From: Rhodocyclaceae bacterium UBA5602 | GTDB taxonomy: Bacteria; Pseudomonadota; Gammaproteobacteria; Burkholderiales; Rhodocyclaceae | Direction: 5' to 3' | DNA length: 15,913 nucleotides | NCBI GenBank assembly: GCA_002424865.1 | Contig: DILC01000062.1 | Span: 1-15,913, forward strand | Shown here: positions 1 through 6,645 of the stretch, piece by piece | How positions within the stretch are numbered: position 1 is the first letter of the stretch | Layout of the letters: the number at the start of each line of letters is the position of its first letter | Position numbers and translations under genes: made by a program | The notes under the pieces: model-generated | What the model was told of the DNA's origin: nothing | Seen by the model: only the letters and a program-made list of their open reading frames with translations | Databases searched by the model: none

Positions 1-137
1 GGGGCTTAACTTAGTGCCATTCGGGTCAGACACGATACTTTTTGATAACCGTGCTGGAAAGCGACGGGCCCTAGCTGGCAAATCCAACGGTCGGGCCGCT
101 ACCTGGCCCTGTGCTCGATGCGGCGGCGCTCGCAAGC
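1..137. other. Gene-free left edge, no recognised feature
   Basis: I see no credible gene here. The plus strand is open for a short distance but gives an Arg-rich, low-complexity translation that looks like chance coding. On the minus strand a short open stretch runs from the IS256 remnant to a stop near position 75 and is rich in Ala, Ser and Gly. It might be the tail of another broken gene, but nothing in it is recognisable. Homology to the neighbouring IS256 relic appears to stop around position 138, so this is either DNA flanking a deletion or heavily decayed element sequence. Confidence 0.4.
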
Positions 138-227
138 TCCGTTCTCGCCGATTACCAGCAACCGGAAGACCAGATCGGCGAGCAATAGATCAATCAGGTC
201 GGGTTGTGCAACTTTGCGTTTGGTCAT
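99..227 (-). pseudogene. Truncated IS256-family transposase gene fragment
   Basis: This is the coding part of the IS256 relic, running from the ATG at 227-225 to an in-frame TAG at 101-99 (42 codons). The first 18 residues are normal for the family. Residues 19-25 come from an inverted segment and do not match. Residues 26-30 (IGENG) match again, and the rest does not. The catalytic DDE domain is absent, so no function is expected. Confidence 0.65.
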
Positions 228-290
228 GGTCTTCCTTTGGTAGGCACCAGTTTCTTGCCTAATGACCGTTTACACAAAATTATTTACACC
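138..290 (-). mobile_element. IS256-family insertion sequence remnant (left end and transposase N-terminus)
   Basis: Read on the minus strand, positions 289-266 form an AT-rich IS256-type terminal sequence beginning GTGTAAATAATTTTGTGTAAA. A GGAAG ribosome-binding site follows, and then an ATG at 227-225. The reading frame begins MTKRKVAQPDLID and reaches LLAD and later IGENG, which matches the conserved N-terminus of IS256 (mutator) transposases, usually of the form LLADYxxPEDLIGENG. Between LLAD and IGENG the frame is scrambled, because the short segment 153-173 is inverted. The frame stops at 101-99 after 42 codons, and recognisable homology is lost after IGENG. Only about 40 of roughly 400 transposase codons remain, so the element is dead. 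The right end and the target duplication are not visible. Confidence 0.7.
144..182. repeat. 9-bp perfect inverted repeat flanking an inverted 21-bp segment
   Basis: CTCGCCGAT at 144-152 is the exact reverse complement of ATCGGCGAG at 174-182. The 21 bases between them (153-173) read as family-like sequence only on the plus strand, where the translation is LADYQQPEDQIGE. The surrounding transposase codons read on the minus strand. Flipping the inner segment would restore an unbroken LLADYQQPEDQIGENG on the minus strand. The arms are unchanged by such an inversion, as expected for a flip between perfect inverted repeats. Confidence 0.7.
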
Positions 291-538
291 CTCACATCTG
301 CTACGGCTTTCCCCGCCATGATCGCCTCCCTGTCATCCGTGTAGCAGAAAAGCATAACGGGAATGCAGTAAGGGCACCGCATGAAGGGCATCCCCTATAG
401 CCCATGGGCAATGTTCCCGCAATATTTTCTTTATTACCCTGTCACGCAGGCTATCTATGCTGACATCTGGTCGAGCAAATGCGCTGCCAATGACCAAGAT
501 GAATTTTGACTAACTAATCAAAATGAAGGGAGCTTGTC
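291..538 (+). promoter_or_regulatory. Upstream region of the phosphodiesterase gene with Pho-box-like half sites
   Basis: This 248-bp stretch holds no gene. It contains CTGTCAT at 330-336 and CTGTCAC at 439-445. CTGACAT at 460-466 matches the PhoB half site CTGTCAT at six of seven bases and lies 21 bp (about two helical turns) after the second copy. Because the downstream genes encode phosphate-releasing enzymes, a PhoB-regulated promoter is plausible. The intermediate repeat is poor and I see no convincing -10 box, so this is tentative. A ribosome-binding site (AAGGGAG, about 525-531) precedes the ATG at 539. Confidence 0.3.
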
Positions 539-1819
539 ATGTTTCAACATAGAGCCACCGTTACCAAAGCAGCACTGCTTACCGCATTCCTCTGCTTGCA
601 AGCGATCACGTCCGCCAGCGGATATGACGTCAAGGAATCTCAAGGGGAGAAGTACAACAGCAAGCATAACGCCCACAGCGTACAGCTCGGCCCTCGTCCT
701 TATTATCTCGTTGACGACATGACACCTGGCCCGCTCAAAACCAAATTGCAAAGCTGTGCGAATGGCCCCTTCAAAAAGACCGATTTTTCGATTGGCCATC
801 GCGGCGCGGCGCTGCAATTTCCTGAACATACCCAGCAATCGTATGAAGCGGCCGCACGCATGGGCGCGGGGATTGTCGAGTGCGACGTGACTTTTACCAA
901 GGATAAGGAACTGGTTTGTCGCCATTCACAGTGTGATCTGCATTCGACCACCAACATCCTCGCCACGCCCCTGGCCGAGAAATGCTCCGTGCCTTTTACA
1001 CCCGCTAATCCAGCCCTGGGCACACCGGCGACTGCCAAGTGCTGCACCACGGACATTACGCTCGAAGAGTTCAAAACGCTTAAAGGCAAGATGGATGCTT
1101 TCAATCCGAAAGCCACTACAGTTGCCGAATACATGAAAGCCACCCCAAGCTTCCGCACGGATTTATATTCTGCGAACGGTACCTTGGTGACACACAAGGA
1201 AAGCATCGAACTGTTTAAAAAACTGGGCGTAAAGATGACGCCGGAACTCAAGGCAGCCGATGTCGCCATGCCGTATGAAGGCACCTACACACAGCAGAAC
1301 TACGCACAGCAAATGATTGACGAGTACAAAGACGCCGGCGTAACGCCGGAAAACGTGTTTGCGCAATCGTTCAACCTCACCGACGTTCTCTATTGGCTCC
1401 GCAATGAACCGGAGTTCGGCAAGCAGGCGGTGTACCTCGATGACCGCGTGGATCAACCGGGTGGTTATGCCACTGCGGTAGCCGGCATGCCCGCGATTGC
1501 CACTCAAGGCGTGCGCATCATCGCGCCTCCCATGTGGGCACTCGTCACGCTCAACGGCAACCAGCAGATTGTGCCTTCGAGTTATGCCGTAGCCGCCAAG
1601 GCCGCAGGCCTGGATCTCATCACCTGGACCCTGGAGCGCTCCGGCCTGTTGAAAAACGGCGGCGGTTATTACTATCAATCGACAACCAATGCCACTAATA
1701 ACGAAGGCGACACCATGGTCATGCTCGATGTACTTGCAAGGGATGTCGGCATCCGCGGCATATTCTCGGACTGGCCAGCGACGGTGAGCTACTATGCCAA
1801 CTGCATGAATAAAAAATAA
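539..1819 (+). CDS. Secreted glycerophosphodiester phosphodiesterase (GDPD family)
   Basis: The product is a predicted exported enzyme of 426 residues that hydrolyses glycerophosphodiesters to glycerol-3-phosphate and an alcohol. A signal peptide is visible, with hydrophobic residues 11-23 and likely cleavage near Ala26. GDPD hallmarks follow in order: the HRG motif at 87-89 with a downstream PEHT, the acidic pair Glu114 and Asp116 in the ECDVTF segment, His129 in RHSQCDL, and Glu236 in TPELK. These are the residues expected to bind the divalent metal and perform catalysis. The predicted mature protein has eight cysteines, an even number compatible with disulfides outside the cytoplasm. The start is supported by AAGGGAG upstream. 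The next gene, PhoD-like, is on the same strand 129 bp away, and the pair suggests organic phosphate scavenging. The exact natural substrate is unknown. Confidence 0.88.
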   Translation: MFQHRATVTKAALLTAFLCLQAITSASGYDVKESQGEKYNSKHNAHSVQLGPRPYYLVDDMTPGPLKTKLQSCANGPFKKTDFSIGHRGAALQFPEHTQQSYEAAARMGAGIVECDVTFTKDKELVCRHSQCDLHSTTNILATPLAEKCSVPFTPANPALGTPATAKCCTTDITLEEFKTLKGKMDAFNPKATTVAEYMKATPSFRTDLYSANGTLVTHKESIELFKKLGVKMTPELKAADVAMPYEGTYTQQNYAQQMIDEYKDAGVTPENVFAQSFNLTDVLYWLRNEPEFGKQAVYLDDRVDQPGGYATAVAGMPAIATQGVRIIAPPMWALVTLNGNQQIVPSSYAVAAKAAGLDLITWTLERSGLLKNGGGYYYQSTTNATNNEGDTMVMLDVLARDVGIRGIFSDWPATVSYYANCMNKK

Positions 1820-1948
1820 CTTGCCCTAAACCTGGCTCCTTGCATAAAAAACTTCATAGCCACTTCGCCAGGATGTCACATTGGATTGATAGTTTTTGAT
1901 CCTGCCATTCTGGTGAATCTTCTCTTTCCAAATCAACTGGGGATAATC

Positions 1949-3481
1949 ATGGACATAAAGAAAATCAGTTTGGCAGGGCTGGCGCTTGCCAGCCTCGCCA
2001 CCTACGGAACGAGCCGGGCCGACGCCGCCGAGGCACCGACCCATGGCGTAGCGGTTGGCGAGGTCACAGCAAACAGCGCAATCATTTGGTCGCGTGCAAA
2101 CCGCGAAGGGAAAATGCATGTCCTGATCAAGGACTGGCATTTCAAGGACCAGCATGCCGGGCCGGCAGTTGCCCACAAGACGTTCACCGTGAAGGCAGCC
2201 GACGACTTTACGGGCAAGCTGTCTTTTAGCGGCCTGCGCCCGGACACTGTCTACGAGTACCGGGTCTGGTTCAATGACGGAGACGAGCGCGAAGAGTCCG
2301 GCGAGGGATTGAAAAAAGAAGATTTGTCTAAATTCACCGAGGGAATGTTTCGCACCGCACCAGCCCCGCATGAAGCGAAGCGCGTGAGTTTTGCGTTCGG
2401 TGGTGACCTGGCGGGGCAGAATACCTGCCGTGACGAGAAGGAAGGTTTCCCGATCTTCGCCGCCATCAACACGATGCGCCCCGACTTTTTTATTGGGCTA
2501 GGCGACATGATCTATGCGGACGGCGTGTGCGATGCCATCGGGCGGTACGGAAACAAGCAGATTCCAGGGGGCTTTACACAAGCCTTCGATCTGCCGAGCT
2601 TCTGGGCGCACTGGAAATATAACCGCGAGGACAGCGGTTACCGCGCCCTGCTTGCAAAGACGCCGTATTATGCCATTTGGGACGACCACGAAGCCGTCAA
2701 TGACTTCGGGCCTCTCCACGACACCCGCACCGCAGCACCCTATACGCCGGGAGAGCACTTGTTGCCGCTCGGCCTGAAGGCCTTTCTTGATTACAACCCG
2801 ATCATGGAAAAAGCCGATAACCCGAAACGCATCTATCGCAACATCCGCTGGGGTCAGCATGTGGAGCTTTTCATTCTGGACACGCGCCAATACCGCGATG
2901 CCAATTTCAGCGCGGACAGCAAGACACAACCCAAGACCATGCTAGGCCGCGAGCAATTGGAATGGCTCAAGGAAAAAATGAAAGCATCCAGTGCAACCTG
3001 GAAGATCGTTGTGTCCAGCGTCCCAATGTCGATTCCGACGGGCTCTGCAAGCACCGCCGGGCGTGACGGCTGGGCAAATTTCCAGGAGGCCGGTGGTTTT
3101 GAGCACGAGTTGACCGACATTTTGAAATTCATGAAGGACAACAAGATGCACAACAACCTCTGGATCACGACGGATGTGCACTTTGCAGCGGCCTTCCGCT
3201 ACACCCCCTTTCAGGACGACCCATCGTTCCAAGTACATGAACTGGTTTCCGGACCGCTTAACGCCGGGGTATTTCCGAACCGCAATTTCGACACCACGCT
3301 GGGAACGGAAAGCTTGTTCTTCTTTGGGGCCAACGCCGCATCTGATGTAAGCACCTGGAAACAGGCGAAATCCTGGATGAATTTTGGCGCGGTGGAAGTA
3401 AGCGAGGATGGCGCACTGACATTGTCGGTGCGCGACATTGTCGGCAACGCCGTTTACGAAAACACCCTTCTTCCTAAATAA
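1949..3481 (+). CDS. phoD: PhoD-family alkaline phosphatase or phosphodiesterase, exported
   Basis: This 510-residue protein fits the PhoD metallophosphatase family, which removes phosphate from mono- and diesters outside the cytoplasm using iron and calcium in characterised members. I chose the ATG at 1949 because it starts a clean signal peptide (cleavage probably after the ADA at 24-26). An upstream in-frame ATG at 1886 would bury that signal. An N-terminal beta-sandwich (about 27-135) has the family phrase GVAVGEVTANSAIIWSRAN. The metal-binding motifs follow: GGDLAG with Asp153, GDMIYAD with Asp186, WDDHE at 244-248, an ILDTRQYR segment, and DVHF at 409-412. Family PhoDs usually carry a twin-arginine signal, but here the charged pair is KK, which suggests Sec export. 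The gene probably works with the upstream GDPD. It is followed by a strong stem-loop. Confidence 0.88.
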   Translation: MDIKKISLAGLALASLATYGTSRADAAEAPTHGVAVGEVTANSAIIWSRANREGKMHVLIKDWHFKDQHAGPAVAHKTFTVKAADDFTGKLSFSGLRPDTVYEYRVWFNDGDEREESGEGLKKEDLSKFTEGMFRTAPAPHEAKRVSFAFGGDLAGQNTCRDEKEGFPIFAAINTMRPDFFIGLGDMIYADGVCDAIGRYGNKQIPGGFTQAFDLPSFWAHWKYNREDSGYRALLAKTPYYAIWDDHEAVNDFGPLHDTRTAAPYTPGEHLLPLGLKAFLDYNPIMEKADNPKRIYRNIRWGQHVELFILDTRQYRDANFSADSKTQPKTMLGREQLEWLKEKMKASSATWKIVVSSVPMSIPTGSASTAGRDGWANFQEAGGFEHELTDILKFMKDNKMHNNLWITTDVHFAAAFRYTPFQDDPSFQVHELVSGPLNAGVFPNRNFDTTLGTESLFFFGANAASDVSTWKQAKSWMNFGAVEVSEDGALTLSVRDIVGNAVYENTLLPK

Positions 3482-3504
3482 GCCTCATCCTGCAAGATGA
3501 AAAG

Positions 3505-3547
3505 GAGGCCCTGATCCCGAGCGTTATCTGCTCGGGATCAGGGCCTC
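3505..3547. terminator. Perfect 18-bp stem-loop between convergent genes
   Basis: GAGGCCCTGATCCCGAGC at 3505-3522 and its exact reverse complement at 3530-3547 flank a 7-base loop. It lies between the plus-strand phoD stop (3481) and the minus-strand methyltransferase stop (3591). On the minus strand the stem is followed by CTTTTC, which is weakly terminator-like. On the plus strand no T-run follows. It probably ends both transcripts, or protects their 3' ends, and should work better for the minus strand. Confidence 0.7.
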
Positions 3548-3590
3548 AAGGATGCTGGACAATATATCGCGGATTATCAGAGACTCGAAG

Positions 3591-4802
3591 TCAGGCCACC
3601 ACCAGCCGCCACAGCGAAGTCACTTCTGCCGCGCGCGCGGCGTGCAATGGGTCGCTCGTATCGCTGACGCGGCGATGCGTCGGCCGCACGTCCAGCCGAC
3701 CGGCGAGGGTTAAGCCTGCGCTGGCGATCATCGCCAGCAGTTCATCGCGCGTGCGCAGGCCAAGGTGTTCGGCGATGTCGGAGAGCACCAGCCAGCCTTC
3801 GCCGCCGGGGGTTAGATGGGCAGAGAGGCCGGTCAGAAAGCCGCGCAGCATGCGGCTGTCGGGGTCGAAGATGGCTTCGTCAAGCGCTGAATTGGGTTGT
3901 GCGGGAACCCACGGCGGGTTGCAGACGATGAGCGGTGCGCGCCCGGCGGGGAAGAGGTCGGCGGGCATGACGGTGACTTGCCCGGCCAGCCCCAGCCGGG
4001 TGAGGTTATCCGTCGCGCAGGCCAGGGCGCGCGGGTTTTGGTCGGTAGCGATCACCCGGGTGATGCCGCGTCGGGCGAGCACGGCGGCGAGTACGCCGGT
4101 GCCGGTGCCGATGTCAAAGGCGAGCGACAGGTCGTTTAGCGCTGCGGGCAGGGGCGCGTCATTGACCAGCCCGACATATTCGCCGCGCACGGGGGCGAAG
4201 ACGCCGTAATGCGGGTGAATGCGGGCGTTGAGCGCGGCGACCGGCACGCCTTTTTTGCGCCATTCATGCGCGCCGATGATGCCTTGCAGTTCGCGCAGCG
4301 GAATCAGCCATCGCGGGCTTGATTCATCGGCGTGCCATTCGCCATAGGCTTCGATGCAGGCTTGGCGCACGTCCGGGGCGCGGCGCAGGGGGATGCGGTA
4401 ATCGGCTTCAAACGGAATCAGCAGAAGGTTGAGTATCGCGGCGCGCTGCCCTTGCGCTAACCGGTGCTGGTCAAAGGTTTCTTTCATGCTTTGCGCGGGT
4501 AATTGCCGGTCAGCGCGTTGGGCAGATGGGCTGGCAAATCGCTTATCCACGCGCCGGGCCATGGCTTGCAAGAGTTGGCGCGCGTTGTGAAAGTCGCCGC
4601 GCCAGAGCAAGGCTTTGCCCTCACGCGCCATACGATACGCAGCGTCTGCGGTGGTTTGGTCATCAATAACGAAAGGCGACGAAAAAGTCGGTGATGGTGA
4701 TACGGCGCTGTCACTCGCGCACCGCTGCAGCGAATGGGTTTGTCGATGTTCCAAGCCTGAAACGGTCGGGTGCTTGATCACAATGGCATCACAGCCCCGC
4801 AT
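3591..4802 (-). CDS. Class I SAM-dependent methyltransferase (MTS/HemK-like), specificity unknown
   Basis: This is a 403-residue cytoplasmic protein with a clear C-terminal Rossmann-type methyltransferase domain. The SAM-binding loop FDIGTGTG lies at 229-236, the acidic residue Asp254 is in ATDQNP, and the catalytic NPPWVP is at 295-300. An NPPW/NPPY motif is typical of enzymes that methylate an amide or amine nitrogen, such as adenine in RNA or DNA or glutamine in release factors. The substrate cannot be told from the sequence. Residues 50-210 form a family-specific N-terminal region without a recognised motif. The chosen ATG (4802) lies inside the end of cysB, giving a 14-bp overlap and likely co-transcription and translational coupling. 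A slightly later start is possible because the first 40 residues look poorly constrained. Confidence 0.75.
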   Translation of the reverse strand: MRGCDAIVIKHPTVSGLEHRQTHSLQRCASDSAVSPSPTFSSPFVIDDQTTADAAYRMAREGKALLWRGDFHNARQLLQAMARRVDKRFASPSAQRADRQLPAQSMKETFDQHRLAQGQRAAILNLLLIPFEADYRIPLRRAPDVRQACIEAYGEWHADESSPRWLIPLRELQGIIGAHEWRKKGVPVAALNARIHPHYGVFAPVRGEYVGLVNDAPLPAALNDLSLAFDIGTGTGVLAAVLARRGITRVIATDQNPRALACATDNLTRLGLAGQVTVMPADLFPAGRAPLIVCNPPWVPAQPNSALDEAIFDPDSRMLRGFLTGLSAHLTPGGEGWLVLSDIAEHLGLRTRDELLAMIASAGLTLAGRLDVRPTHRRVSDTSDPLHAARAAEVTSLWRLVVA

Positions 4803-5739
4803 CCAGCCCGCCGCCTTTTAACGCAGCATTGACAACGCGCTGGGTGAGTTGCGGGGCGAGCAGTTCGATGAAATCATATTCAAAGCCGCGCAGCCACACA
4901 TCGCGCCGAAAGCCCAGGCGCGTGGTGTTGGCTTCAAACAGGTGCGCGGCGGGAATGGCGGCGAGGCGCTCATCCCGCAACGGATCAAACGCCATTTCGG
5001 CGATGATGCCCACACCCAGCCCCAGGCTCACGTAGGTTTTGATCACGTCCGAATCAATCGCGGTGAGAATGATGTTGGGTACGATGCCTTGCCGTTCAAA
5101 GGCGCGATCAATATGCGAGCGGCCGGTAAAAGTGGCGTCGTAAGTAATCAGCGGGTAACTGGCGAGCGTGGCCAACGTAGGCGCACCTTGCGCGCTTTGC
5201 GCAAGCAGCGGATGCCCCTTGGGCGCCACGACCAAATGCGACCATTGATAACACGGCAGGGTGAGCAATTCGCTGCGCTGATCCAGCGCTTCGGTGGCAA
5301 TGCCGAGATCGGCCACGCCATCCACCAGCCACTGCGCGACTTGCGCCGGACTGCCCTGTTGCAGATGCAGCCGAATCGCGGGATGCCGCTGGACAAAACG
5401 CTGGATTACCGGCGGCAGGGTGTAACGCGCCTGTGTGTGCGTTGTGGCGATGGAGAGTGCGCCGTTGCTCTCGGCAGAGAAATCCTGTCCCACGCGGGCG
5501 AGATTCTCTGTTTCTCTTAGAATCTTGCTGGCCATATCCAGCACCAGTCGCCCGGGCACAGTAATGTGCGTCAGCCGCTTGCCACTGCGCTCGAAAATCG
5601 TCACGCCCAGCTCATCTTCCAGCAGGCGGATTTGCTTTGATACGCCAGGTTGAGAAGTAAACAAGGCCTCCGCGGCGGCCGAGACATTCAGGTTCTGCCG
5701 TTCGATTTCGACCAGGTATTTAAGTTGTTGCAGCTTCAT
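4789..5739 (-). CDS. cysB: CysB, LysR-type regulator of sulfur assimilation
   Basis: The 316-residue protein has the LysR layout: an N-terminal winged helix-turn-helix (1-60, starting MKLQQLKYLVEIERQNLNVS) and a periplasmic-binding-protein-like effector domain (about 90-300). It keeps the CysB signature TTHTQARY, with Thr100, Thr102 and Gln103 at the same numbers as in the enterobacterial protein, where these residues contact sulfate or the inducer. The LPCYQW segment with Trp166 and the FTGRS loop are also kept. In the family, CysB activates cys genes when N- or O-acetylserine signals sulfur need. The gene lies head-to-head with the sulfate assimilation operon, its expected target. Its -10 box is so close to the ATG that the mRNA may be leaderless. 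The 3' end overlaps the methyltransferase gene. Confidence 0.93.
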   Translation of the reverse strand: MKLQQLKYLVEIERQNLNVSAAAEALFTSQPGVSKQIRLLEDELGVTIFERSGKRLTHITVPGRLVLDMASKILRETENLARVGQDFSAESNGALSIATTHTQARYTLPPVIQRFVQRHPAIRLHLQQGSPAQVAQWLVDGVADLGIATEALDQRSELLTLPCYQWSHLVVAPKGHPLLAQSAQGAPTLATLASYPLITYDATFTGRSHIDRAFERQGIVPNIILTAIDSDVIKTYVSLGLGVGIIAEMAFDPLRDERLAAIPAAHLFEANTTRLGFRRDVWLRGFEYDFIELLAPQLTQRVVNAALKGGGLDAGL

Positions 5740-5745
5740 GGGCGC

Positions 5746-5751
5746 ATTATA
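5746..5751 (-). promoter_or_regulatory. cysB -10 box (TATAAT), predicted leaderless start
   Basis: On the minus strand a perfect TATAAT (5751 to 5746) is followed by GCGCCC and then the cysB ATG at 5739. Transcription normally starts about seven bases after the -10, which puts +1 on or next to the A of the ATG. No Shine-Dalgarno sequence is present, in keeping with a leaderless mRNA. The -35 region is weak (TTGGTT or TTTGGT with short spacing). Confidence 0.5.
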
Positions 5752-5769
5752 GAATTTTTTGATATAACC

Positions 5770-5788
5770 AAATGCTTTGTAAGTATTT
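5770..5788. promoter_or_regulatory. Candidate CysB (LysR-type) operator, T-N11-A inverted repeat
   Basis: AAATGC at 5770-5775 and GTATTT at 5783-5788 form an imperfect inverted repeat around seven bases. It contains the LysR-type T-N11-A pattern (T5773, A5785). Its centre at 5779 is almost exactly midway between the predicted -10 boxes of cysB and the divergent operon, so it would lie about 40 bp upstream of both starts. It is the best operator candidate in the region, but it is a prediction from symmetry and position only. Confidence 0.4.
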
Positions 5789-5809
5789 TCTAAAACTATT
5801 CGGTCTCGC

Positions 5810-5815
5810 TAATAT
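5810..5815 (+). promoter_or_regulatory. Predicted -10 box of the sulfate assimilation operon
   Basis: TAATAT lies 10 bases before the ATG at 5826, predicting a transcript start around 5822 and a leader of only a few bases. No Shine-Dalgarno sequence precedes the ATG. The -35 position holds no good match to TTGACA, which is usual for promoters that depend on an activator such as CysB. Confidence 0.4.
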
Positions 5816-5825
5816 CTCCCGCACT

Positions 5826-6614
5826 ATGGAATTCACTTTTACCCCTGCCCTCTCTTTTTCCGGCTTGGTCGTCGGCTTATTGGTTGGCCTCACCGGCGTG
5901 GGTGGCGGCTCGCTGATGACGCCGATTCTGGTCCTGCTGTTTGGCTTCAAGCCCGCCACCGCAGTGGGCACTGACTTGCTCTATGCGGCCATCACCAAAA
6001 GTGGCGGTAGCTGGGTGCACCATAAACACAATAATATCGACTGGAGCATCACTGGCTGCATGGCGTTGGGCAGCGTGCCTGCAGCGGCCATCTCGCTTTA
6101 CATCATCGCTCAACTGGGGGTTGATAATCACGGTACGGCACGTTTGATTTCCGCAGCATTAGGTGTGGCTTTGTTGCTTACCGCGAGTTCCCTATTATTT
6201 CGCCAACGCTTGCTGGCCTTTGCTCAGCAGCACATCGGGCAAAACTTCACCAAAAAACAAACCACGTTTGCCACAATTGCAATCGGTGCTGTCGTTGGCG
6301 GCCTCGTCGCCTGGACTTCGGTTGGCGCCGGTGCTTTAGGCGTGACGGCACTGACTTTTCTATATCCCAAAATGCTGACTCGCCGGGTTGTCGGCTCCGA
6401 CATCGCCCATGCGGTGCCGCTCACTTTGGTGGCCGGCATGGGGCATTGGTATTTGGGCAGCGTGGATGTGCACCTGCTGCTCAACTTATTGATCGGCTCA
6501 TTGCCCGGCATTGCGCTGGGCAGCCACTTTGCTGCCCGTGTGCCCGAGCACCGCCTGCGCACATTATTGGCCGCTGTCCTGATTTTGGTCGGCGGCAAGC
6601 TGATCTTCGCCTGA
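5826..6614 (+). CDS. TSUP (TauE/SafE) family membrane permease, sulfur-linked
   Basis: This is a 262-residue inner-membrane protein with about eight hydrophobic segments and the two-fold internal repeat of the TSUP family. The first repeat carries GLTGVGGGSLMTPIL near the N-terminus, and the second carries SVGAGALGVTAL at the middle. Family members move sulfite, sulfonates, sulfate or thiosulfate. As the first gene of the cys operon it could import sulfate or thiosulfate, or export excess sulfite. I chose the ATG at 5826 rather than the in-frame ATG at 5772. The upstream start would add 18 polar residues before the first membrane helix and would lie inside the putative operator. It is followed after 31 bp by cysI. 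Confidence 0.82.
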   Translation: MEFTFTPALSFSGLVVGLLVGLTGVGGGSLMTPILVLLFGFKPATAVGTDLLYAAITKSGGSWVHHKHNNIDWSITGCMALGSVPAAAISLYIIAQLGVDNHGTARLISAALGVALLLTASSLLFRQRLLAFAQQHIGQNFTKKQTTFATIAIGAVVGGLVAWTSVGAGALGVTALTFLYPKMLTRRVVGSDIAHAVPLTLVAGMGHWYLGSVDVHLLLNLLIGSLPGIALGSHFAARVPEHRLRTLLAAVLILVGGKLIFA

Positions 6615-6645
6615 AACTGAACAGACCATTTAACGGGAAACCACC

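Noticed and set aside
14..262. Plus-strand open frame of 82 codons at the left edge
   Set aside because: It runs antisense through the IS256 remnant and is an Arg-rich chance translation with no ribosome-binding site.
1886..1948. Upstream in-frame start for phoD
   Set aside because: It would place 21 extra residues before a good signal peptide. The ATG at 1949 gives the normal N-terminus.
4849..5520. 223-codon plus-strand open frame within cysB
   Set aside because: It is antisense to cysB, low in complexity and rich in Arg and Gln, typical of a GC-rich shadow frame.
5772..5825. Upstream in-frame start for the TSUP permease
   Set aside because: It lies inside the likely operator and would sit upstream of the predicted -10 box. 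Family members begin close to the first helix, as with the ATG at 5826.
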